Source of the DNA: Chitinophagaceae bacterium
GTDB taxonomy: Bacteria; Bacteroidota; Bacteroidia; Chitinophagales; Chitinophagaceae
DNA length: 64,000 bases
Direction of reading: 5' to 3'
Assembly (NCBI GenBank): GCA_016786745.1
Contig: JAEUVS010000151.1
Span: 62,001-126,000, forward strand
Both the position numbers and the translations under genes were made by a program. Positions 1 to 7,127 of the stretch are shown here, piece after piece (positions within the stretch are counted from its first letter, which is position 1; every line of letters begins with the position of its first letter). Below the pieces are notes generated by a model, which worked only from the letters and a program-made list of their open reading frames with translations, made no database searches and was not told where the DNA came from.

Positions 1-1
1 G

Positions 2-100
2 GTGGAGTATATTGAAAAATTCATCGCGCCAACAGTCGTATCAACCGACCTTACCGGGCAGCCTGCTTTTCGCTTCAAAGATGACCCGAGAAAAAATTAA
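2..100 (+). CDS. C-terminal end of an unidentified gene (partial)
   Basis: An open frame enters from the left edge and gives 32 residues ending KDDPRKN before a TAA at 98-100. The codons look like coding sequence, and the stop shares 3 bases with the convergent membrane-protein gene that ends at 97, a tight tail-to-tail arrangement that supports both ends. Too little is visible to assign a family. Confidence 0.55.
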   Translation: MEYIEKFIAPTVVSTDLTGQPAFRFKDDPRKN

Positions 101-1257
101 AACTGCCCGCTCGCTCCACCGCCCCCGGTTGAACCTCCGCCAAACTTAAATCCCGGTTCAACGGCAGCTTCCGGCTTGAATGTTTCTGACACTATCAATC
201 CTTCAACGTGCGATTCATACTGCGATATATTTTCATCCGGCGCTTTGTCTATAATGCCACGTCTTGGTTTTTTGAGGTATTTGATAACGAAATACGACAC
301 CAGGATGAGGATCATACCAGCAAGCGTCATCACCTGCTCGATGGGCGCAATCGAAAAGTATGCCCGGAAGGTAAATACAGCAACTGCCGCGAGTAATAAG
401 CCTGTGCGGAGGAGTAAGGCTTCTTTAGTATAAAGCGCGCGCCAGATATAAATTGCGGGAATAAGAAAAGTGGCGATCCAAAAAAATATCCCTCCGGGAA
501 TGACAGCATTCCCGGGAAGGCTAAACATCGCTATGCTCAACTCGCGCACTACAAAATAATTTACAGACAGATAAGTTGAAACGAGCGACAAAAATTCTAA
601 CATCATGATGCAATAGCGGTAATGTCGCCACCTGTTATCATTTCTTTTCGAACGCGCAAAAAGGTATACAGCCAACGATACAATCATGGTAACAAACGGC
701 AGAATAGTTTTAGCAATTGCGCCAAAAGGCGTTATAGAAAAAAACAACACGCAGAGAAACGACAAAAATGCTACGCCGGCCATTACAGAGTTACCAAACC
801 TGATGGATGCGAACAATGAAAAAATCAAAACGGTTACCGACGCCTGCAACGACGACATGTTGAAGTAAAAAATCAGGTCGCCGGCGAGCAACGAAACAGA
901 GGCCCACATCAGCGCATCGTCCACTCCCGATCTATAATGCTTTTTCTCCCTGATAAAATATTCAAGAACCCAGTACACACCAATACCGAAAACCGCAACA
1001 ACAATCGCTATACCTGTATCGGAATCGGCTAAGCCACCGAACATCAGCATCAACAGGCCCTGGCTCATTAAAATAATTAAAGAAGTTGCAAGGAACAACC
1101 CGATCCGGATAAACAAGTTGGGAGTATAAAGATTGATGGGATGGGCGGTTTTAATATTGTTGAACTCATTACTATCGATGAGTTGTCGGCTGCGCGCTTT
1201 AGCGGACTGTTCATGAATTACCATGTTGTCGAGCGACGTATGACTATAGGCGATCAT
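97..1257 (-). CDS. Polytopic membrane protein (DUF4401-like) with Gly-rich tail
   Basis: This 386-residue integral membrane protein has an N-terminal cytoplasmic stretch of about 45 residues and then roughly ten hydrophobic segments from residue 48 to 330. The C-terminal tail ends in a glycine-rich motif, FGGGSTGGGGASGQF. Similar GGGxxGGGGASG tails occur on YgcG/TPM and DUF2207 membrane proteins, so the tail may be a borrowed or convergent feature. The start codon overlaps the end of the upstream DUF2157 gene by 4 bases, so the two are almost certainly translationally coupled and act together. Paired DUF2157/DUF4401 membrane proteins are known, but no biochemical role is established. Function is unknown; the assignment rests on topology and pairing. 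Confidence 0.7.
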   Translation of the reverse strand: MIAYSHTSLDNMVIHEQSAKARSRQLIDSNEFNNIKTAHPINLYTPNLFIRIGLFLATSLIILMSQGLLMLMFGGLADSDTGIAIVVAVFGIGVYWVLEYFIREKKHYRSGVDDALMWASVSLLAGDLIFYFNMSSLQASVTVLIFSLFASIRFGNSVMAGVAFLSFLCVLFFSITPFGAIAKTILPFVTMIVSLAVYLFARSKRNDNRWRHYRYCIMMLEFLSLVSTYLSVNYFVVRELSIAMFSLPGNAVIPGGIFFWIATFLIPAIYIWRALYTKEALLLRTGLLLAAVAVFTFRAYFSIAPIEQVMTLAGMILILVSYFVIKYLKKPRRGIIDKAPDENISQYESHVEGLIVSETFKPEAAVEPGFKFGGGSTGGGGASGQF

Positions 1258-2225
1258 CGGGTTTTCAATTTTTTATTCATCCTGATGAGGAAAATAATTC
1301 CGAAAACAGCCGACGCGATAAAATACATCATCACTAAATAAACTATTTCAAACACCGCAAACGAAAGTGAATTGACTAACGCATAACTAACGCCAATGTA
1401 CCCGTAAACCGTAAGCATCAGGATAAAATAGAATGACCGCATCGCAATTGCTTTCCGGTAAAAGTAGAATACAAGCGCTCCAAGTGGAATAAGCCACAGC
1501 AGATAAAACGAGTCGAAGTAAAACATTCCGGCGAGGCACGATACAAATAATATGTTCATGCCGAAATTCAGGTAGGTAAAACAAAAATGCGGCTTGATCT
1601 TTTTGACGGCGCTCAGGTGAGCCATTAGCGTAAGAAATACCCCCAATGCCAGACCGGCGAAAATAAGTTCCGCATCCGTGAAATTATTTGACTTGAAAAT
1701 CTCGAGAGGCGTTACAGCGAACCCTATCCATGCACCGAGATTTGTAATAGCAAGGGATAAGATCCCGAGATGATCAAAATAATATGCACAGAAGAAAAGA
1801 ACCACCATCGGAATAAATGTCGCCAGTCCATACCGGTCGCCAAAAGTATTGTATTGGGCCTGCAGGTAACCGATGAATGTAAGCATGGTTAAACATCCAA
1901 GCAAAAGCACGTAATCGAAGTAGGCATTCGGAGACGCAACCTTCGACCACGAGAAAGGCAGCTTCGTTTTCTCACAATAATAAAAACACCCGGCAGACAG
2001 CAACAATATAAAACCCAGTATAACCTGGTGCCCAATGGTATCTATGTTCTTATAGATCAAAATGCCGAGGCCGCCTGTAAGAAGTAGCACGCCGAGATAT
2101 AGAATAGCACGCAGCTCCCAGTGAATGGAAAACAATTTCGCTTTTTCAGCAACTTTTATGCGGGTGAGCGACTGTTCAGAGATCAGATTCTCATTGAATA
2201 ACCGCTCGAATACGCCGATATTCAT
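1254..2225 (-). CDS. DUF2157 family membrane protein
   Basis: This protein starts with a short soluble helical region (MNIGVFERLFNENLISEQSL) typical of DUF2157, followed by about nine or ten membrane segments. I place the start at the ATG at 2225 because that matches the usual family N-terminus. The frame is open up to an ATG at 2285, which would add 20 residues and crowd the divergent glycosylase start at 2293. It overlaps the following membrane gene by 4 bases, so the pair forms a two-gene unit. The role of DUF2157 is not established. The fold and topology are clear, the function is not. Confidence 0.75.
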   Translation of the reverse strand: MNIGVFERLFNENLISEQSLTRIKVAEKAKLFSIHWELRAILYLGVLLLTGGLGILIYKNIDTIGHQVILGFILLLSAGCFYYCEKTKLPFSWSKVASPNAYFDYVLLLGCLTMLTFIGYLQAQYNTFGDRYGLATFIPMVVLFFCAYYFDHLGILSLAITNLGAWIGFAVTPLEIFKSNNFTDAELIFAGLALGVFLTLMAHLSAVKKIKPHFCFTYLNFGMNILFVSCLAGMFYFDSFYLLWLIPLGALVFYFYRKAIAMRSFYFILMLTVYGYIGVSYALVNSLSFAVFEIVYLVMMYFIASAVFGIIFLIRMNKKLKTR

Positions 2226-2292
2226 GGTCGGGGTGTTAAGGAACATCAATCTACCAATTTTCACCCTATTTTTATACGAAATCAAAATAGAT

Positions 2293-2859
2293 ATGACCTA
2301 CTGCGGAGCAATTGAACTAATGACCGGCGACAGAAAAGCACTCCATAAAAAGTACCATGATAAATTCTATGGGTTCCCGATCCACGACGACAATGAGTTG
2401 TTTGGGAGATTGATCATGGAAATCAACCAGGCTGGTTTAAGCTGGGAAACTATTCTGAAAAAAGAAGAGAGCTTCAGGAAGGCATATGCCAATTTCAATG
2501 TCAGGAAGGTGGCGGCGTTTACGCAAAGGGATGTCAACCGGCTACTCTCCGATCCGGGCATTATCCGGAACAGGTTAAAGATCAACGCCGCTATTGAAAA
2601 TGCTAAAACCATACTTCGGCTTCAGAAGGAATTCGGGTCATTTGAAAAGTGGCTTGAGCATCATCATCCAAAAACCAGGGATGAGTGGGTTAAGCTGTTT
2701 AAACAATCGTTCCGGTTTACCGGCGGTGAAATTGTAAATGAGTTCCTGATGAGCACCGGTTACCTGTCAGGGGCACATGCGGAAGATTGCAAGGTTTACA
2801 AAGCCGTATTAAAGTCGAAACCTATGTGGAGACAACCCTCCCGAAGCCTACCCGGTTAA
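2293..2859 (+). CDS. DNA-3-methyladenine glycosylase I (Tag) family protein
   Basis: This 188-residue protein belongs to the Tag family of helix-hairpin-helix DNA glycosylases, which remove 3-methyladenine from alkylated DNA. Visible family features are CGAIE near the N-terminus, YHDKFYGFPIHDDNELFGRL, the conserved core MEINQAGLSWETILKKEE, and RLLSDPGIIRNRLKINAAIENA. The usual N-terminal Cys-x-Trp pattern is only partly kept (YCGA), and the last segment with the zinc-binding His/Cys residues of E. coli Tag is diverged, so substrate range may differ. The frame is open back to 2125, but that extension runs antisense through the neighbouring gene and has no homology, so the ATG at 2293 is preferred. 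It is divergent from the DUF2157 gene. Confidence 0.8.
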   Translation: MTYCGAIELMTGDRKALHKKYHDKFYGFPIHDDNELFGRLIMEINQAGLSWETILKKEESFRKAYANFNVRKVAAFTQRDVNRLLSDPGIIRNRLKINAAIENAKTILRLQKEFGSFEKWLEHHHPKTRDEWVKLFKQSFRFTGGEIVNEFLMSTGYLSGAHAEDCKVYKAVLKSKPMWRQPSRSLPG

Positions 2860-2903
2860 CAGCGGGATCCGGGATGAGCAGAACCTTTTTGTAACTTCAT
2901 AAA

Positions 2904-3740
2904 GTGGTCTACGAAAAATTCAGGCCGTCGGACGAACTAAACCCGTTTATTGAGTGCTATTTCACCTGGCATTCCTCAGGCGTTTCAGCAAATGGCCTCG
3001 TCGTAGAATCTCCGCCCAACGGTTTCTGTTCTATCGTTTTCAACCTCGGCGACGAATATATTCTTCACAATAAAAAATACAACAACCTGGTGGTGCCGCG
3101 GCAATTCGTGTCCGGGCAATCAATTTATAGTTACAGCCTGCATTTTAACGGAATCATCAACCTTTGCGGAATCGTTTTTAAACCAGCCGCGCTCGCCAGC
3201 CTTTGCAACCTTCCAACATTTGAATACACGGAAGAAAGAATTCCACTTGATAACATTTTTAAGAAACCCGCGGTAAACGCCATTGCAGAGGCGCTTTCTG
3301 CCGAAAAAGACAATGCAGGTAAGGCGCGCATCCTCGAAACGTTTGTGCTTGACATTTACCGCGAGAATAAACCTGAACCCGACTATATCGACTGGGCGGC
3401 CAATGAGATTATTGAAAAGAATGGAATGGTCGACGTTACGGAGCTCATGAAGCACGTGTATATGTCGCGAAGAAACTTTGAGAGGAAATTTTTCAGGAAA
3501 GTTGGGCTTAGTCCTAAATATTACGCGCGACTCACCCGCCTGGCCTATCTCCTCAACCTGATCGCGGGGAAGAAAAAAGCGGATTGGGGAGCGCTGTTTT
3601 CCGAGTGCGAATTTTACGACCAGTCGCACTTTATCAAGGATTTCGTTGAATTTACAGGCAGAACACCGCAGCAGTATCTTGAAGAGAACAGGGAACTGGC
3701 CAACCTGGTGGACAAGCCAAAACCGCACTCGATTGACTGA
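2904..3740 (+). CDS. AraC-family transcriptional regulator
   Basis: This 278-residue regulator has an N-terminal ligand-sensing domain of the type found in Bacteroidota AraC proteins (starting VYEKFRPSDELNPFIECYFTW) and a C-terminal double helix-turn-helix from about residue 165. The second helix-turn-helix shows the family signature CEFYDQSHFIKDFVEFTGRTPQQY. The start is GTG at 2904, chosen because the family N-terminus begins exactly there. A TAACTTCA box a few bases upstream could be a -7 element. It lies upstream of a SnoaL-like gene in the same direction, 90 bases away and with its own promoter-like box, so it may control that gene. The inducer is unknown. Confidence 0.85.
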   Translation: MVYEKFRPSDELNPFIECYFTWHSSGVSANGLVVESPPNGFCSIVFNLGDEYILHNKKYNNLVVPRQFVSGQSIYSYSLHFNGIINLCGIVFKPAALASLCNLPTFEYTEERIPLDNIFKKPAVNAIAEALSAEKDNAGKARILETFVLDIYRENKPEPDYIDWAANEIIEKNGMVDVTELMKHVYMSRRNFERKFFRKVGLSPKYYARLTRLAYLLNLIAGKKKADWGALFSECEFYDQSHFIKDFVEFTGRTPQQYLEENRELANLVDKPKPHSID

Positions 3741-3803
3741 CATTGACGCAAATTTACAATAGCATTGTCGCATCCTTACAACAATACCGCCCTGTTGTGA
3801 GTG

Positions 3804-3811
3804 TACTTTTG
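3804..3811 (+). promoter_or_regulatory. Candidate -7 promoter box of the SnoaL-like gene
   Basis: The octamer TACTTTTG matches the Bacteroidota -7 consensus TAnnTTTG and sits 19 bases upstream of the ATG at 3831. No convincing TTTG -33 element lies at the usual distance, so the site may be activator-dependent, for example on the AraC regulator just upstream. Confidence 0.45.
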
Positions 3812-3830
3812 ACCAACAAATACAAACGTT

Positions 3831-4268
3831 ATGCACACCATTGAACAACAACTTAAACTCAGTCTTAAGAATAAATGTGTTCAGTTCATGTTCGCCTATC
3901 AGCAGAAGGATGTAGACAAGATGATGTCGTTCTGCGATCCGGCGGGTACTGTTGAATTTATTCCATTGGGAGCGGCCGGCAAAGGTAAAATCGGCGAGCT
4001 CGGGCGCGGAATATGGGAATCGCTTGTGGATTGTTTCCCCGATATCGATAATACACTCGATGCCGCGGTGGCTGACGATCATCGCACTGTTCGCTGCCAG
4101 GTGGTGATACGCGGAACGCAGAAAAAAGATTTTGCCAATATCAAAAGCAAAGGGAAAAGTTTCGACAGCGATCACATCTTCATTTTTCACATCAATGATG
4201 AAGATAAAATTGATCACATTTCTGTGGAATGGAATCATGAAGATTTTGTGCGGCAACTTACGGCCTAG
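3831..4268 (+). CDS. SnoaL-like / NTF2-fold protein
   Basis: This 145-residue soluble protein has the pattern of the SnoaL-like branch of the NTF2 superfamily: an N-terminal helix leading to FAYQQKDVDKMMSFCDPAGTVEF, a helix ending WESLVDCFPDIDNTL, and paired beta strands ending in FIFHINDEDKIDHISVEWN. Members form a conical barrel that binds small hydrophobic molecules, and some are polyketide cyclases or isomerases. No signal peptide is seen, so it should be cytoplasmic. It follows an AraC regulator, which suggests inducible expression. The specific reaction cannot be told from sequence. Confidence 0.8.
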   Translation: MHTIEQQLKLSLKNKCVQFMFAYQQKDVDKMMSFCDPAGTVEFIPLGAAGKGKIGELGRGIWESLVDCFPDIDNTLDAAVADDHRTVRCQVVIRGTQKKDFANIKSKGKSFDSDHIFIFHINDEDKIDHISVEWNHEDFVRQLTA

Positions 4269-4382
4269 GTAATCACTATTTTTTATTGGTTTTAAATATT
4301 GCTGGTTTGTACAGGCATGGAATCTTTTTGCCCTCTTTATTCAAAAAAACGGGGCTCGAAAGTTCAATCTAAACTTATTGTC

Positions 4383-4697
4383 ATGAAACTCGTTAGTTAT
4401 TCAGTTATTTCACTCCTGGCGTTTATCTCAGTCGCGTGCAGTAAGGATAACAATCCAGGTAAAATTTCCCGTTCAACATCCGTACGGGGAGTATTTCATG
4501 GAAAATACGGTTTCCAAAACCAGGCTCCTGGTGCAAATTATACGTTGAACTTTAAAAGAGATGGAACGATAGAAGAACTTGGGCAATCATCTGGCAATCC
4601 TATTGCACGAGGCGCGTATACCTTAAAAGGAAACCACATCAGTGCGAAGTACACGATGTTGTTTACTCAATTTATTTCTGTTTTAAAAAATAAATAA
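4383..4697 (+). CDS. Small lipoprotein, possibly C-terminally truncated
   Basis: Starting at the ATG at 4383 the product is 104 residues with a lipoprotein signal: MKL, a hydrophobic stretch and a lipobox FISVAC with Cys at residue 19. The mature part reads GVFHGKYGFQNQ, then YTLNFKRDGTIEELG and GAYTLKGNHISAKYT, a strand pattern seen in many Bacteroidota lipoproteins of a GxWxGKYG type. Those proteins usually continue with several more strands, whereas this one stops after a Lys-rich tail in an A-rich stretch, so it may be cut short. An in-frame upstream extension to 4299 lacks coding character. Function unknown. Confidence 0.6.
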   Translation: MKLVSYSVISLLAFISVACSKDNNPGKISRSTSVRGVFHGKYGFQNQAPGANYTLNFKRDGTIEELGQSSGNPIARGAYTLKGNHISAKYTMLFTQFISVLKNK

Positions 4698-4714
4698 AAA
4701 AAGAAAAAAATATT

Positions 4715-5605
4715 TCAAAAAAGATCCGGGTAGTCCGTAATAATCCCATCAACTTTTAAATCTTTCAATCTTTTGATTCCGTCCCTAGTATTCACTGTCC
4801 ACGGAACAATTTTCATTCCGTTAGCATGCGCATATTCCACGAGGGAAACATTCACCATCCCGGACTCGGGGCTTAATACCGTTGGAACAAACCCCAATAA
4901 AGCAACCTTCTGCCGGACAGAATACTTATCAAATCTTTCTATCAACAACGAAGTTTTTATTTCAGGATAATTTTTATGGAGATACTGTAAAGTTCTCACG
5001 TCAAACGACTGTATCACCACTCTCTCTTTTATATTCTTTTTAGTGATAACGCCCATCAGCAGATCCACAAAACGCGCGGGTTCCGGGTGAAACACATTAT
5101 CAGTGGAAGACCGGGTCTTCGTTTCAATGTTATAAAATACAGGCGTTAAGTTTTTGCTGTGAACATAGTTCTCTACTGCATCGATTACATCTGAGAGTAA
5201 CGGTTTTGTCGCTTTTAACTTTGTTTGTTTTGGAAAACGCGGATTTGGTTTCATTCCAACATCAAACGCCTGCGTCTCCGCATATGTCATCCTGTAGATG
5301 TTGAACCCTTTCTCTTCACGCGATGTAATAAAACCTCCGTCGGATTTCGTCGTGATGTCGTGGTTAAAAAAAGGCTCGTGCGACAGAACAGCTTTGTCAT
5401 CTGACGTGAATACAACATCCATTTCAAGAGTAGTTACCCCAAGGTCGATAGCCCGGATCATCGCAGGTATTGTATTTTCAGGCATCAATCCGCGACATCC
5501 CCTGTGTCCCTGTTTGTCGAATTCAGGCAGTTGCGCTATTAATCGTCCGGGTTGCATTACAAATAACACTGCGTAAACCGCTACCAAAACACGAACCATC
5601 ATCAA
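4715..5605 (-). CDS. Glycerophosphodiester phosphodiesterase, secreted
   Basis: This 296-residue GDPD-family enzyme hydrolyses glycerophosphodiesters to glycerol-3-phosphate and an alcohol. A signal peptide covers about residues 1-25, ending LIAQLPEF, so it is exported, probably to the periplasm. Catalytic motifs are visible: the HRG motif followed by PENTIPA, then TTLEMDVVFTSDDKAVLSHEP with the metal-binding Glu and Asp and the second catalytic His. A central VIQSF and a terminal GIITDYPD, the usual C-terminal strand of the barrel, complete the fold. A TATATTTG box on this strand lies 12 bases upstream of the start. The remnant of an outer-membrane protein gene lies just upstream on the same strand. 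Confidence 0.9.
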   Translation of the reverse strand: MMMVRVLVAVYAVLFVMQPGRLIAQLPEFDKQGHRGCRGLMPENTIPAMIRAIDLGVTTLEMDVVFTSDDKAVLSHEPFFNHDITTKSDGGFITSREEKGFNIYRMTYAETQAFDVGMKPNPRFPKQTKLKATKPLLSDVIDAVENYVHSKNLTPVFYNIETKTRSSTDNVFHPEPARFVDLLMGVITKKNIKERVVIQSFDVRTLQYLHKNYPEIKTSLLIERFDKYSVRQKVALLGFVPTVLSPESGMVNVSLVEYAHANGMKIVPWTVNTRDGIKRLKDLKVDGIITDYPDLF

Positions 5606-5616
5606 GTTTGTTTCGT

Positions 5617-5624
5617 CAAATATA
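5617..5624 (-). promoter_or_regulatory. Candidate -7 box of the GDPD gene
   Basis: On the minus strand the octamer reads TATATTTG, a full match to TAnnTTTG, and ends 12 bases before the ATG at 5605, which implies a very short leader. No clear -33 element is seen at the usual distance. Confidence 0.4.
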
Positions 5625-5637
5625 ACTGTTGGATTTG

Positions 5638-6026
5638 TTACAGCATTGGTGTGAAACCAAACGATAAACCTGTGATAGAATTTTCTGTAAATCCTGAAAA
5701 GACGCTGAATTCGGATGATGAGCGGCCTTCGGGGTGGTCGTCCTTACGGGGCTTCGTTTTGGAATAGCTCACCTGGATAAGTTGTGGAATATGCACTTCG
5801 GCCTGTATTTTCTTTGAAAGTCCATAAGCGAACGCCGGGCGGAACAGACTTCCCTAACTGAAAATACTGCCTGAAAAAAACGCCGGCACCGGCCGACAAC
5901 ACATCTGTTTCGGTTTTCCGAATCGTTTGTCCATAGTGAGCTGTTATTCCCGCTAAACGGTTGGTCTTATAAAACACCCCGGCAAACGGAGAAACAGAAA
6001 AGCGCGAGAGTAGCAATTAATTTCAT
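5638..6026 (-). pseudogene. Decayed outer-membrane beta-barrel protein gene
   Basis: Three reading frames must be joined to read this remnant. It begins at 6026 with a signal-peptide start, MKLIATLALFCFSV, which soon hits a stop. The frame starting at TTG 6016 continues as SVSPFAGVFYKTNRLAG, then GAGVFFRQYFQLGKSV, both barrel strands. Near 5850 the sense moves to a third frame, which reads FAYGLSKKIQAEVHIPQL and ends ENSITGLSFGFTPML at a TAA at 5638-5640. Small outer-membrane barrel proteins of this phylum normally have about 200 residues with this ending pattern. The total here is about 130 codons, so part of the N-terminal half seems deleted in addition to two frameshifts. No intact product is expected. 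Confidence 0.75.
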
Positions 6027-6147
6027 AGTTTAAAGTTTTGATTACGGTATCCAATTTAAAATTTACAAAACCATATTGTGCTACGTCTTCGCGTTTTGTA
6101 TTTCCTTTATGCATGCTTTAACTTTTCTTAAACCTTCTTAAAAAACA

Positions 6148-6477
6148 ATGAGAACAATATTGCTGCTTTCAGTATCCAACATCTTTATGACGTTCGCATG
6201 GTACGGTCACCTCAGAAATGTAGAAATGCCCCTGTGGAAAGCCGTGCTCATCAGCTGGGGCATCGCATTCTTTGAATACTGCTTTATGGTTCCAGCAAAC
6301 AGAACAGGATTTACCGGCGGCATGAACGGCTTCCAGCTAAAGATGGCGCAGGAAGTAATCACACTCGTTGTATTCACTCTCTTCGCGATTTTATACCTGA
6401 AAGAACCATTCAGCTGGCGCTATCTCTTAAGTTTTGTACTACTCATCGGCGCTGTATATTGCGTGTACACTAAATGA
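6148..6477 (+). CDS. DMT-superfamily small membrane protein (DUF486)
   Basis: This 109-residue protein has four membrane helices and fits the DUF486 family, small relatives of the drug/metabolite transporter superfamily. Family features are the N-terminal SNIFMTFAWYGHL, FFEYCFMVPANRTG, FQLKMAQEVITL and a final helix ending GAVYCVYTK. Proteins of this size usually act as dimers in the inner membrane. No substrate is established for the family. It stands alone between the decayed barrel gene, on the opposite strand, and a receiver gene. Confidence 0.85.
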   Translation: MRTILLLSVSNIFMTFAWYGHLRNVEMPLWKAVLISWGIAFFEYCFMVPANRTGFTGGMNGFQLKMAQEVITLVVFTLFAILYLKEPFSWRYLLSFVLLIGAVYCVYTK

Positions 6478-6614
6478 AAATACTTAGTGATTTTACCAGC
6501 GCAACAAAACGCATCATGATTTCAAACAACTTTCGCTGTAATATTTCAACAACTTTCCCACTCATGTGTTTTGAGTAATTCCATCGAATATCTTTATTCG
6601 CCGAACAATGTTCT

Positions 6615-7007
6615 ATGACGCGAATTGGAATTATTGATGATCACCCTTTGTTCCGACATGGTCTCACGCTAATGCTGCAGCAACTGCGCTATACCGTGAG
6701 CATCGAGGCCGGGAACGGAAAAGACTTCATGAGGCAACTCGAATACCAGTCGCTCCCCGATGTTATTTTACTCGATGCGCAACTTGATGGAATGAACAGT
6801 TATTCGGTGCTCCAATGGATCCGCGTAAGCCATCCGCATGTGCCGGTTATCGTGCTTCATCATAACAGGGATTTCCACTACGTTCTGCAACTAATTCGAG
6901 GCGGCGCCTATACCCACCTCGAAAAAACGGCAACACCTAACGAAGTCCACCGCACCATCCAGGAGGTAATCACCAACCATCTGCCCCAGGATCTCGATAA
7001 ATTATAA
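6615..7007 (+). CDS. Stand-alone response-regulator receiver domain protein
   Basis: The 130 residues form a single CheY-like receiver domain with no output domain. The acidic pocket (Asp8, Asp9), the phospho-acceptor Asp54 in VILLDAQLDGM and the conserved Lys104 in HLEKTATP are present. The position normally held by Thr or Ser at the end of strand four is His82 in VIVLHHN, which should alter how phosphorylation is relayed to the output face. The gene lies just before the propeller histidine kinase, so it could be a phosphate sink or an extra branch of that system. It could also be a NarL-type regulator that lost its DNA-binding domain, since the receiver resembles that subgroup. Confidence 0.75.
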   Translation: MTRIGIIDDHPLFRHGLTLMLQQLRYTVSIEAGNGKDFMRQLEYQSLPDVILLDAQLDGMNSYSVLQWIRVSHPHVPVIVLHHNRDFHYVLQLIRGGAYTHLEKTATPNEVHRTIQEVITNHLPQDLDKL

Positions 7008-7020
7008 AGTCACACGCATA

Positions 7021-7037
7021 TTTTCACCCGGTGAAAA
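7021..7037. promoter_or_regulatory. 17-bp palindrome upstream of the propeller kinase
   Basis: The sequence TTTTCACCCGGTGAAAA is a perfect 8-bp dyad around one central base. It lies about 105 bases upstream of the likely start of the kinase and 14 bases after the receiver gene. There is no T-run, so it is not a terminator. It looks like a binding site for a dimeric regulator. Which protein binds is not known. Confidence 0.4.
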
Positions 7038-7127
7038 AGTCCATCCACCCGCCTGGCCGTCCGGTTACCCACCGTGCCGATTCAATTACCCGATTTCAAG
7101 TAGATTAGTAAAAAAATAAGGGCCACT

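Noticed and set aside
2125-2292. N-terminal extension of the Tag-like gene
   Set aside because: The extra 56 codons lie antisense in the DUF2157 gene and lack similarity to Tag; the family starts near 2293.
3120-4256. 378-codon open frame on the minus strand
   Set aside because: It runs antisense through the AraC and SnoaL-like genes, both of which have strong family motifs. The product is rich in Phe, Arg and His without any domain; it is a shadow.
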